From the NCBI GenBank assembly GCA_963772295.1, contig CAVYWO010000012.1:868001-932000 (forward strand): DNA of 64,000 bases. Direction: 5' to 3'. The notes below the pieces were generated by a model. That model ran no database searches and was not told the DNA's origin. It was given only the letters and a program-made list of their open reading frames with translations. A program made the translations under genes and the position numbers. This document shows, piece by piece, positions 56,633 through 64,000 of the stretch (positions are counted from its first letter, which is position 1; every line of letters starts with the position of its first letter). The DNA comes from AP-15 sp963772295. Lineage in GTDB: Bacteria; Pseudomonadota; Alphaproteobacteria; ATCC43930; CGMCC-115725.

Positions 56633-58660
56633 ATGATGGACGCGCAGCGCTGGTCGGCCCTGAAGAAATATGTGCTAGCAACGAGCCTTCTTTTCTTGGC
56701 CGGGTCAGCAGCTTGGCTCGGCGGATTTGAGGGTTCGGCAAGTCACGCACAGGCTGCGACGTGCCCCGAGAACCCTCTTCCCCAGCCCCAGCTACGCGTG
56801 TCCTCTGGTGGGGTCCTAAACACGACGCTGCGCCCGCGTATTCCGGACCCGGGTCATAAATTGGTAGATCAACTAAGCTGTACGACGAGGATCGTCCACA
56901 CTCCGACCTTCGAAGGGACCATTCCAGGTCCTACTCTCGTGGTCCAGCCAGGCGACAAACTCTCGATCGATCTCGTCAATCAGTTGCCGCCCAACCCGCC
57001 ACCGAGCCAGCACCGCGGGGGTGCATTCCCGCACGATTTCTTCACGACCAACCTCCATACGCACGGGCTCGAGGTCTCCCCGCGCGGCATCTCGGATAAC
57101 ATTTTCCGGGACATGGAACCCGGCACGACAAACCATATCGAGATCGATATCCCGCCCGATCATCCGAGCGGGACCTATTGGTATCACCCGCACAAGCACG
57201 GGACGGTGACTTACCAATTGGTCGGCGGCATGGCTGGTTTTCTGATTGTCAAAGGAGGCCGCGGAACCCTCGACGATCTCCCGGAGATTAAGGCCGCTAA
57301 AGATCTCGTCATGGGCTTTCAGGTCATTCGTGCGGCAACTGCATCTAACTTCACGGGCGGGGTCCCGGAAGGCTACGTGCCGTTTGTGAACGAAAAGGCG
57401 ACCCAGTTCGGCACCTTTCCGTTCGGTACAAAGGTCGTGAGTAAGCAAGGCCCGTGGAGCACGTTCGGACTGGATGGTGCGCCGGGCCTGAGCAGATTTT
57501 ATTACACCACCAACGGCGTCACCAATCCGACCTTGCACATGCGGCCGGGTGAAGTGCAAAGGTGGCGATTGCTCGCCGCTGGACAGGGAGAAAACATGGT
57601 TCTGGCTCTGCAAGGCCATGCGCTACACATCGTTGCGATGGACGGAATCACTGTCGGTAAGATGATCAATCTGCCGACAAAAGCGCGTCTCGTGATGGGG
57701 CCTGGTCAGCGATACGACATTTTGGTGAAGGCCGGCGCACCCGGAAAATACCTCCTCCAGGCACTGGACCCCGCTGAGCCGGCCTCGGTTTCGCCGTCAG
57801 GGATCGATCCAGCGCCGCGAAACTCGCGTATGAGCTTTGATTTTCCGTTGCCGTGCGCCCCGCCCGACGACTGCACCGGGAAGTTCAGCTACCCAATTTC
57901 TCTGGCCACAATCGTGGTCGCGGGTGCTCCTGTCGACATGAAGCTGCCGGCGAACCCGTTACCCGTGCCGTCAGGCCTTCCAAGCGTCGAAACAATGCTC
58001 AAAAGGACCCCGGATGCGGTGCGACATGTAGCTTTCGAGATTTGTAGTAACGTGGCGATGACGATAATGGATGTGCCCCAGAACCGGCTGCCGAGTTGCG
58101 GCTGGTATTTCACCAAGTATAACGCAAAATACTGGGGAGGCACGCCATTCCGCACCTTGGAGATGATGCGGGATGCCGATGATAAGGGGGTTCGGGGCAA
58201 TGATCCGCAGGTTCCCCGGGTAGAGTTTAAAAAGGAGGGGCTATTTTCTGCACACGAGCCGCTATTCGACAACATGATCGCCAACCATTACGAGGAATGG
58301 ACGGTATTCAATCGCTCGTTCTCCGACCATCCTTTTCATATTCATCAGAACCACTTTTTGGTGACCAAGATAAATGGCCGGCCACTTGAGACCCCTGAAT
58401 GGCACGATACGATTATCGTGCCCGGCGCCCAGCCGCAAGTCACCAACCCGCTTCCCCCGCCACCGCAACCGAACATCAATAAAATCCCGCCCGGGTCGGT
58501 TACTTTCCGGATCCATTTCAATCCGGTCACAGTTGGATGCTTTGTCATGCACTGCCATATCATCACCCATGAGGACCTCGGCATGATGCAGCGGGTCGAT
58601 ATCTTGCCCGGTCCCAATCAACCGCCGGTCCCGTGTGATGCGGACAGCATGTTGCATTGA
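56633..58660 (+). CDS. Multicopper oxidase (laccase-like), exported
   Basis: 675 residues. The signal peptide is around KKYVLATSLLFLAGSAAWLG with an AQA cleavage site near 40. All four copper motifs are present: NLHTHGLEVSP, YWYHPHKHGTVTY, DHPFHIHQNHF, and CFVMHCHIITHEDLGMMQ, the last holding the type-1 Cys, His and Met. It oxidises phenols or metal ions and reduces O2 to water in the periplasm or outside. It stands alone; whether it is linked to the Mo-storage genes 850 bp on is unknown. Confidence 0.9.
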   Translation: MMDAQRWSALKKYVLATSLLFLAGSAAWLGGFEGSASHAQAATCPENPLPQPQLRVSSGGVLNTTLRPRIPDPGHKLVDQLSCTTRIVHTPTFEGTIPGPTLVVQPGDKLSIDLVNQLPPNPPPSQHRGGAFPHDFFTTNLHTHGLEVSPRGISDNIFRDMEPGTTNHIEIDIPPDHPSGTYWYHPHKHGTVTYQLVGGMAGFLIVKGGRGTLDDLPEIKAAKDLVMGFQVIRAATASNFTGGVPEGYVPFVNEKATQFGTFPFGTKVVSKQGPWSTFGLDGAPGLSRFYYTTNGVTNPTLHMRPGEVQRWRLLAAGQGENMVLALQGHALHIVAMDGITVGKMINLPTKARLVMGPGQRYDILVKAGAPGKYLLQALDPAEPASVSPSGIDPAPRNSRMSFDFPLPCAPPDDCTGKFSYPISLATIVVAGAPVDMKLPANPLPVPSGLPSVETMLKRTPDAVRHVAFEICSNVAMTIMDVPQNRLPSCGWYFTKYNAKYWGGTPFRTLEMMRDADDKGVRGNDPQVPRVEFKKEGLFSAHEPLFDNMIANHYEEWTVFNRSFSDHPFHIHQNHFLVTKINGRPLETPEWHDTIIVPGAQPQVTNPLPPPPQPNINKIPPGSVTFRIHFNPVTVGCFVMHCHIITHEDLGMMQRVDILPGPNQPPVPCDADSMLH

Positions 58661-58851
58661 CACGAAGGACCATTGGGTGACGCGCCGCGGAAGAAAGCTG
58701 CCTCAGCGCCTGCGTAGCTGTCTGGGCGAGCACGGGTACGATGATTTTGGATTTCCCATTGACGGTGCGAAGAGCCCATTAGATCTCGCGCCGCTTGGCG
58801 CGACCTGGGGGTGGTGCGCCGGCGTCCCAAACCGACTCTTGGTGTCGGGGA

Positions 58852-59350
58852 TCATCCGTGCCTGTGTCGCTCGATGTTGGGATCAGAGGAGCGGTCGATC
58901 GGCGCCGCCGAAACCCGACCACGGCGATAACGCGATGGGTGCCGCATGCGTGCCAAAGGATCGTCGGCGTCCGATAAGATTGCCGCCGGAGACGTGGTGG
59001 AGTCCATGGCTCCATACGAAATCTGCAGAACTCGTTCCCCGTCCGGTCCACGGATCGCGACCCGATCGGGCTGAATTGACTGCACTGTATAGTTCGCCAC
59101 GCGTTCACCTTCCTTCGCTACAATGGGTTTGCTCTCGCTGGTGCCCGCAAAAATCGCTGCATTGGCATCCGGGCTCACTACGATGCGTGAGAGCCGCGGA
59201 AGCACCCCGGAAGTCCCGCTTTCTTCCGAAACCTGCAGAGCGGGGTGCCGGGACCGGCTGAATAGCGGCCGCGCCGTGCACGGCAGGCCGAGAAAGCCTT
59301 GGCAATCTGCTGGATTGGCTCCTGGAATTACCGGGTTCGGGATCGATGTT
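58852..59350 (-). pseudogene. GspC/GspN-like secretion protein remnant
   Basis: A minus-strand frame with no good ATG. It reads ARPLFSRSRHPALQVSEES, then PRLSRIVVSPDANAAIFAGT, KPIVAKEGERVANYTVQSIQ and RVAIRGPDGERVLQISYG. The RPLFS start motif and this small beta domain are typical of short GspC-like type II secretion proteins in alphaproteobacteria. An in-frame TGA precedes it and no membrane anchor is encoded. It is likely a fragment. Confidence 0.5.
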
Positions 59351-59513
59351 CAGATGGTCGATCAGGTGCCAAGGGTAGCCCTTTCCTTACTCGACGACCG
59401 CCAGCAGTTCCGGCAAGCTTGGTGTGGCCGAACAAATCGTGTTAGGGGGATATTATACACTACGCGCGAGGGTTCGCTGCCGAATCCGTTCCGGAGCGGG
59501 CGGGGTTTGCTTC

Positions 59514-60305
59514 ATGTCCCGATATGACGCCATAGCGCCAAGCTTCGACCGTCATCGCAGTATTCCTGACGCCGCGGTGGAGGCGATCCGGGTAGCGATG
59601 CTCGCCGCCATGAGCCCGGCAACCCGGCCGCGTTTCTTGGATGTCGGCGCAGGCACTGGACGGATTGGACTGCCCTTCCTGGCGGCAGGCAATGACTATG
59701 TCGCTGTCGATGTGTCACTTGGAATGTTGCGGCAATTTGCGGAGCGATCTGGGCGGCAAATCGGTCGCCAGCCCCGTTTGGTGCAAGCGGACGGTCAGCT
59801 TCTACCGTTTCGTGATGCAAGCTTCGACGCCGTAATCCTAATCCAGGTCTTCGGAGGGCTGCGGGGGTGGCGTCGAATCCTTGGCGAGGTCAATCGGGTC
59901 CTGCGCCGAGACGGGGCGCTATTCGTTGGCCGGACGGTGCTGCCCGGAACCGGTCTCGACACCCAAATGAAGCAGCATCTCACGTTTATTCTCAACGAGA
60001 TAGGCGTCCAACAGGACTTTACGAACGCGCGCGAAGCCGTGCTGCTGTGGCTGAAAACAGCGGCAGACAGCAGCGCTCGTGTTGTGGCCGCGACGTGGAA
60101 TGCCGAGCGGACGCCGCGCGGGTTTCTGGAGCGCCATTCCACCGGTGCATGGTTCTCGGCATTGCCCGACACGGTCAAGGCAGAGGCACTTAGCCGGCTT
60201 AGGGCTTGGGTGTTAGGGAAGTTTGGTTCGCTCGATGCCGTCGTACCGGAGCGCCATACATTCGAGCTGCGGGTCTTCAAGTTTCGGAGGGAGGAGATGC
60301 CTTGA
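59514..60305 (+). CDS. SAM-dependent methyltransferase (class I)
   Basis: 263 residues. Motif I is FLDVGAGTGRIGLPFLAAGN, followed by YVAVDVSLGMLRQFAER (motif II) and LVQADGQLLPFRDASFDAVI (motifs III-IV), a Methyltransf_11 pattern. The stop overlaps the ATG of the MosB-like gene by one base (TGATG), so it is translated together with Mo-storage subunits. Its substrate is unknown. The coupling hints at a small molecule or protein tied to metal storage, which is inference. Confidence 0.8.
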   Translation: MSRYDAIAPSFDRHRSIPDAAVEAIRVAMLAAMSPATRPRFLDVGAGTGRIGLPFLAAGNDYVAVDVSLGMLRQFAERSGRQIGRQPRLVQADGQLLPFRDASFDAVILIQVFGGLRGWRRILGEVNRVLRRDGALFVGRTVLPGTGLDTQMKQHLTFILNEIGVQQDFTNAREAVLLWLKTAADSSARVVAATWNAERTPRGFLERHSTGAWFSALPDTVKAEALSRLRAWVLGKFGSLDAVVPERHTFELRVFKFRREEMP

Positions 60306-61153
60306 TGAAGGAAACGACGGAGAACGCCGTCCTTACCGAGTTGGGGAGACGCCTCGTGAGCGGGTCCCTCAGTGACGCTGCAATCCAAGAAGCCACCGAG
60401 CAGATTCCGACTTTCCCGATTCTGCCGTGGGCGAACGTGGTGAAGATCGGGGGACAAAGCATCATGGACCGCGGGCGGAGCGCGGTCGGTCCGTTAGTTG
60501 ATGAAATCGTGGCTAACCTACATCGCCACAAAATGATCCTAGGAACCGGCGCCGGCACCCGAGCCCGCCACATCTACAGCCTGGCTATCGATCTTGGCCT
60601 TCCGGTCGGCGTGCTTACTGTGCTGGGCACTGCGGTTGCCTGGCAGAACGCGCAGATGCTGCACTACCTCTTGGCACGGCACGGGGTTGCCTTTCTCGAA
60701 CCAGAACAATTTTCCTCCCTCCCGCACTATCTCTTCGAGCGCGGCGCAGTTATCTGCCAGGGTATGCCGCCGTATAAGCTTTGGGAGTCCAACCCAAGTT
60801 CGGGCCGAATCCCGCCGCAGCGTACGGATACTGGCTGTTTTCTGATCGCCGAGGTGTTCGGCGCAAGGAAAATGATTTTCGTGAAGGACGAAGACGGGCT
60901 GTACACTGCGGACCCGAAGAAGCAACCAGACGCCACGTACGTCCCGTGCATCAGCGTGCAGGATTTGCTAGAGCAAGACCTAAACGATCTCATCGTTGAG
61001 CGCGCCGTGCTGGAACTCATGCTGAACGCGCGCAATATCAAGGAGATCCAGTTCGTGAACGGACTGAAGCCCGGGCAGTTGACTGCCGCTTTGGAAGGTG
61101 AGCCAGTGGGAACCGTTATCTTCAATGCCCTTGCTCAAAGGAAGTCGGAATGA
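60305..61153 (+). CDS. mosB: Molybdenum storage protein subunit beta (MosB-like)
   Basis: 282 residues of the amino-acid-kinase (UMP-kinase-like) fold. It matches the Azotobacter MoSto beta subunit along its length: LPWANVVKIGGQSIMDRGRS, ILGTGAGTRARHIYSLAIDL, MPPYKLWES, RTDTGCFLIAEVFGARKMIF, VKDEDGLYTADPKK, VNGLKPGQLTAALEGEPVGT. MoSto binds ATP and stores molybdate or tungstate as polyoxometalate clusters in a hollow hexamer of three alpha-beta pairs. The gene overlaps the methyltransferase (one base) and mosA (four bases, ATGA), so it is part of a tight operon. Confidence 0.88.
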   Translation: MKETTENAVLTELGRRLVSGSLSDAAIQEATEQIPTFPILPWANVVKIGGQSIMDRGRSAVGPLVDEIVANLHRHKMILGTGAGTRARHIYSLAIDLGLPVGVLTVLGTAVAWQNAQMLHYLLARHGVAFLEPEQFSSLPHYLFERGAVICQGMPPYKLWESNPSSGRIPPQRTDTGCFLIAEVFGARKMIFVKDEDGLYTADPKKQPDATYVPCISVQDLLEQDLNDLIVERAVLELMLNARNIKEIQFVNGLKPGQLTAALEGEPVGTVIFNALAQRKSE

Positions 61154-61965
61154 ACAAGGAGACCGGCGCGCACCATGTTTCCTCACGCTTTATGCGCGAG
61201 TTGCTGGTCGATAAGAGGCTCATCGCCGGGACGGAATCTCCGGTCCGAGCCATCCTGCCCGATCTCAACGTGATCCAGATCGGAGGTTGTTCGATAATGG
61301 ATCGCGGCCATACTGCCATCATGCCGCTTCTTGAGGAGATCGTGCGGAACCAAGAGGAGCATACCCAGGTCGTGGGCGTCGGTCCCGGCGTGCGGGCGCG
61401 TCATATCCTATCCGTCGGCCTCGACCTAGGACTGCCGACGGGCGCGCTTGCCCTATTGGCTGCCAAATCATCGGCGCAGAACGCCTATGTGGTCTCGTGC
61501 CTGTTAGCAAAGAACGGCTTTGTATATCTGGAAGCTCCCTTCATCGTGCAGCTACTACCGGGGATGCTGGCTGCGGCGCGGGGTGCGGTGTTTAACGGGA
61601 TCCCGCCTTACGATCTCTGGGAACATCCGCCCGAGCTTGGTAAGATTCCACCACACGGTAGCGATGCAGGTTCCTATCTGGTGGGCGAAGTCTTCGGTGC
61701 GCGCTCGATCATTCTGTTGAAGGATGTGGACGGGCTATACACGGCCGATCCCAAGACGCACCCCGATGCTGAGTTCATCCCAGAAATCAAGGCCGCTGAT
61801 CTGATCCGAATGCGGCTTCCCACCTTGCCGATTGAGCGGGTCGTATTGGAACTGCTCACGCGGGCCAGATTGGCCAAGTGCCTTCGCATCGTGAACGGCC
61901 TCGTGCCTGGTAATCTAACGCGTGCGCTTGCCGGAGAGCCGATCGGGACGCTGATCCACACATGA
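61150..61965 (+). CDS. mosA: Molybdenum storage protein subunit alpha (MosA-like)
   Basis: 271 residues, same fold, closest to the MoSto alpha subunit: VIQIGGCSIMDRGHTAIMPL, GPGVRARHILSVGLDLGLPT, SDAGSYLVGEVFGARSIILL, KDVDGLYTADPKTH, NGLVPGNLTRALAGEPIGTL. One difference stands out. The Azotobacter alpha chain, as I remember it, has a His cluster in PPYHHHEF that helps bind a molybdate cluster; here the loop reads PPYDLWEH, like the beta chain. Cluster type or metal choice may therefore differ. It starts within the mosB stop (ATGA). Confidence 0.85.
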   Translation: MNKETGAHHVSSRFMRELLVDKRLIAGTESPVRAILPDLNVIQIGGCSIMDRGHTAIMPLLEEIVRNQEEHTQVVGVGPGVRARHILSVGLDLGLPTGALALLAAKSSAQNAYVVSCLLAKNGFVYLEAPFIVQLLPGMLAAARGAVFNGIPPYDLWEHPPELGKIPPHGSDAGSYLVGEVFGARSIILLKDVDGLYTADPKTHPDAEFIPEIKAADLIRMRLPTLPIERVVLELLTRARLAKCLRIVNGLVPGNLTRALAGEPIGTLIHT

Positions 61966-62238
61966 CCAACCTGGGTTGATGAATTTGTGCCTAATGGCAT
62001 CCCCGGCCGCGATCCTCGTCGGCGCGCCAGGTTTGCCAAAAATTGTCCTTATATGTCAGAGCACTAGCAGCCGCGGCTTGCGGCCGGTCGCTGCCTGCAT
62101 CGGAGCCTTGCCGTGTTCGCAGCGAATCGATATAGACGGCTCCATGTTACCTTTCTGACGTGCGCTTCTTTGACAGCCACCGGCTCCTTGCAAAATATTG
62201 CGCCCAGATCAACCTCCTTCCCAAAGCGATGAAACGGC

Positions 62239-62949
62239 ATGCAGCAAGAATACCGGCGTCGGCCATATCAGAGTCGGAAGGACGAATTGATCGCCGGGGA
62301 GGGCAAAATAGCCAACTATTCAGGCGAAGTTAGTCCCAAATCCGGAGCGCATCTCGGAGCAAGAGCGCTGAGGATTTTCTTCTCGTTTTTTTATATTGGT
62401 CTCCTTAGCTTCGGCGGTGGTGTGCCAGCATGGATGCGTCGGACATTCGTTGAACGGCGCGGGTGGCTCAGCGAACAGGAGTTCTCCGCGGCGCTGGCGG
62501 TTGCGAGGATCGTGCCGGGGGCCAATGTTGTCAACCTTGCCGTTCTGGTAGGGAATCGATTGCGAGGAGGTCGCGGTGCAGCCGCCGCCGTCACCGGATT
62601 GCTCGTCGGACCAATCTTCGTCGTCATCGGTCTGGAGGTCCTCTATCATAAATTTGCGGGCAGTCCGCTCTTGCCGGCGATGCTCTCAGGCGTGACCGCC
62701 GCTGCGGTCGGGCTGCTAATCGGCATGGCCGTCAGTTCCGGCACCCGCCTCGCCAGCGCGAGAGTGAAGTCAGGAGCCCGCGTGCCGACTATAGCGAGCG
62801 CGATCGTCTTCTTGATGATGACGTTCATCTTGGTCGGCGCGCTCCGCTTTCCGATGGTGCCGACGGTATTGTGCGTGGCACCGCTCAGCATAGCGGTCAC
62901 ATTTCTCGGAACGCGCCATTCCCTGGAGGGACGGGATGACCGAGAATGA
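62239..62949 (+). CDS. Short-chain CHR (chromate-type) transporter, first half
   Basis: 236 residues with one CHR domain: FFYIGLLSFGGGVPAWMRRT, FVERRGWLSEQEFSAALAVA, RIVPGANVVNLAVLVGNRLR and about six membrane spans. Short-chain CHR proteins work as pairs of opposite topology and export chromate or related oxyanions. The N-terminal 40 residues are hydrophilic. The next CHR gene starts inside its 3' end (overlap 62936-62949). Given the Mo-storage genes 273 bases upstream, molybdate or tungstate is a possible substrate. Confidence 0.8.
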   Translation: MQQEYRRRPYQSRKDELIAGEGKIANYSGEVSPKSGAHLGARALRIFFSFFYIGLLSFGGGVPAWMRRTFVERRGWLSEQEFSAALAVARIVPGANVVNLAVLVGNRLRGGRGAAAAVTGLLVGPIFVVIGLEVLYHKFAGSPLLPAMLSGVTAAAVGLLIGMAVSSGTRLASARVKSGARVPTIASAIVFLMMTFILVGALRFPMVPTVLCVAPLSIAVTFLGTRHSLEGRDDRE

Positions 62950-63478
62950 CAAAGCTATTGCAGCACTTGCGCTCATATTCGCGCCACTCTCGCTAATATC
63001 GATCGGTGGAGGCGCGTCCGTACTTGCCGAGATGCAGCGCCAAGCGGTGCTGGTACACGGCTGGATGACGCATCGCGAATTCGCCGACCTGTTCGCGATC
63101 TCGCGCGCGGCCCCCGGGCCGGGCGCGCTGCTGGCAACGCTCATTGGCTGGAAGGTTGCGGGGTGGACTGGAGCCTTGGTGGCCTCACTCGCCTTCTTTC
63201 TTCCCTCTTCGCTCATGGCGTACGGCGCTGCTCGTATCTGGAACCGCTGGCGCGGTGGCACGTGGCATGCGACGGTCGAGGCCGGCTTGGCTCCGGTCGG
63301 AGCGGGCCTCATGCTTGCCGGCGCGCTCGCTATCTTACAGTACGAGAACAACCGCTTCCTATCTTGGGGAATCACCCTTGTCGTAGTCGCTTCTCGTGTT
63401 TGGTTGCCTAATCTCCATCCGCTCGTTTTCCTCGGATTCGGCGCGAGCGTGTCTGCTCTCGCAGAATATATGGGGTAG
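62936..63478 (+). CDS. Short-chain CHR (chromate-type) transporter, second half
   Basis: 180 residues, membrane protein, second member of the pair: FAPLSLISIGGGASVLAEMQ, MTHREFADLFAISRAAPGPG, then several hydrophobic spans (LVASLAFFLPSSLMAYGAAR). The APGPG motif is the CHR signature. It overlaps the first CHR gene by 14 bases and is surely co-translated. The gap to the next gene is 266 bases with no clear terminator. Confidence 0.8.
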   Translation: MTENDKAIAALALIFAPLSLISIGGGASVLAEMQRQAVLVHGWMTHREFADLFAISRAAPGPGALLATLIGWKVAGWTGALVASLAFFLPSSLMAYGAARIWNRWRGGTWHATVEAGLAPVGAGLMLAGALAILQYENNRFLSWGITLVVVASRVWLPNLHPLVFLGFGASVSALAEYMG

Positions 63479-63744
63479 CTAAGTCGTACATCGATTGTTA
63501 AGTAATGATCCAGGATAGTTGACATCGGGGTTCTTCGGATGCCACCGATGGCGACGGGTAAGGCACGCCTTGATGCGGGCAGAGCAGAGAGTTCTCAGCG
63601 CTTCGGTACAATCAATTGGCGGTTTCGACCGCCTTCCGTGGCCCCGGCGAGCGATCCCACCTTGCGAGGACGCTCGAAAGGGTGATGACGACCTTGGAAC
63701 CCCCGGGCATCCGCGGAATGTCGGTTAACACGAGGATCACGAAA

Positions 63745-64000
63745 ATGAGAAATATCCGACTTTGGTCGCTCGTATTATTTTGTGGCTTCTTTTTGTTTAC
63801 CTCAAGCATACGCGCACAGTGTACCCCTGTTGTTTATGCTTTTCGTCATGCTGAAGACGTTGCGATTGGTACTGCTCTTACAAGGGTTGGGGTGCAGCAT
63901 GCCGATCTCTACCCCCTAATGGTAGGAAAGTTTGACGATGCTCATAATTATTGCCCTGTGGAGTGGGTTTATTCAATGTACGACATCAACCCAGATGGAA
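63745..64000 (+). CDS. Secreted histidine phosphatase-like protein, N-terminal part
   Basis: ATG 63745 opens a frame that continues past the window end. A signal peptide (RLWSLVLFCGFFLFTSSIRA) is followed by VVYAFRHAEDVAIGTALTRV, where RHAED resembles the RHG/RHA catalytic loop of histidine phosphatases, and GVQHADLYPLM. It is less GC-rich than its neighbours. Eighty-five residues are visible; the family call rests on the one motif. Confidence 0.55.
   Translation, partial: MRNIRLWSLVLFCGFFLFTSSIRAQCTPVVYAFRHAEDVAIGTALTRVGVQHADLYPLMVGKFDDAHNYCPVEWVYSMYDINPDG

Noticed and set aside
62239..63478. Firm call as a chromate-resistance determinant
   Set aside because: CHR proteins carry other oxyanions too, and the neighbouring genes point to molybdate or tungstate as an alternative; the substrate is left open.

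Overview
The window is GC-rich with dense coding and looks like an alphaproteobacterial chromosome (Rhizobiales or Rhodospirillales type). The signs are families common there: SAM-domain adenylate cyclase/ATPases, MmsA, an IS110 of rhizobial type, short-chain CHR transporters, and dispersed palindromic repeats whose core reads CGTCATTCCCGCG. No rRNA, tRNA or CRISPR array was seen. The taxonomic call is an inference.

Region 1 (1-20.4 kb) is a tandem array of six very large genes, each encoding a SAM domain, a class III nucleotide cyclase, an AAA ATPase and a TPR-like helical tail. They form two triads (540-10684 and 11551-20432). Each triad follows a divergent RelE-type toxin/AbrB-type antitoxin pair, so the whole unit was duplicated with a period of about 11 kb. 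Consecutive genes overlap as TGATG. In triad 1 the first gene has a frameshift in its SAM domain and the other two are intact. In triad 2 the first gene is split by a one-base deletion, the second is broken by an IS110 copy and three internal inversions, and the third is cut off after its SAM domain.

Region 2 (20.4-34.7 kb) holds ordinary chromosomal genes (HEPN/MNT toxin-antitoxin pair, mmsA, mreB, a single-domain cyclase, DUF899, amidohydrolase, MFS transporter, MmyB-type regulator, MOSC, metallophosphoesterase, MaoC dehydratase). A repeat-rich, less GC-rich gap lies at 30.4-32.9 kb.

Region 3 (34.7-50.3 kb) starts with a second, nearly identical IS110 copy. It continues with catabolic genes (GMC oxidoreductase, luciferase-like oxidoreductase, dienelactone hydrolase, thioesterase, FadJ-like fusion enzyme). 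A run of frameshifted genes follows (acyl-CoA dehydrogenase, PhnD-like binding protein, TusA-radical SAM protein, SRPBCC protein), then an intact GST.

Region 4 (50.3-56.4 kb) is a nested transposon. A Tn5/IS4-type element whose transposase carries a DruA-like domain sits in a TumA-like antitoxin gene with a 9-bp target duplication (ACGCTGCGC). It is itself interrupted by an ISNCY (IS1202-group) element with a 5-bp duplication (ACCTG). Removing the inner element restores the outer reading frame exactly. A TumE-like toxin and a prophage terminase remnant follow.

Region 5 (56.6-64 kb) carries a multicopper oxidase, then a translationally coupled set of methyltransferase, MosB-like and MosA-like molybdenum-storage subunits, two half-size CHR (chromate-type) transporters, and the start of a secreted histidine phosphatase. 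The methyltransferase/Mo-storage/CHR grouping is the best candidate for an undescribed working system. The cyclase array is the most striking structural feature.
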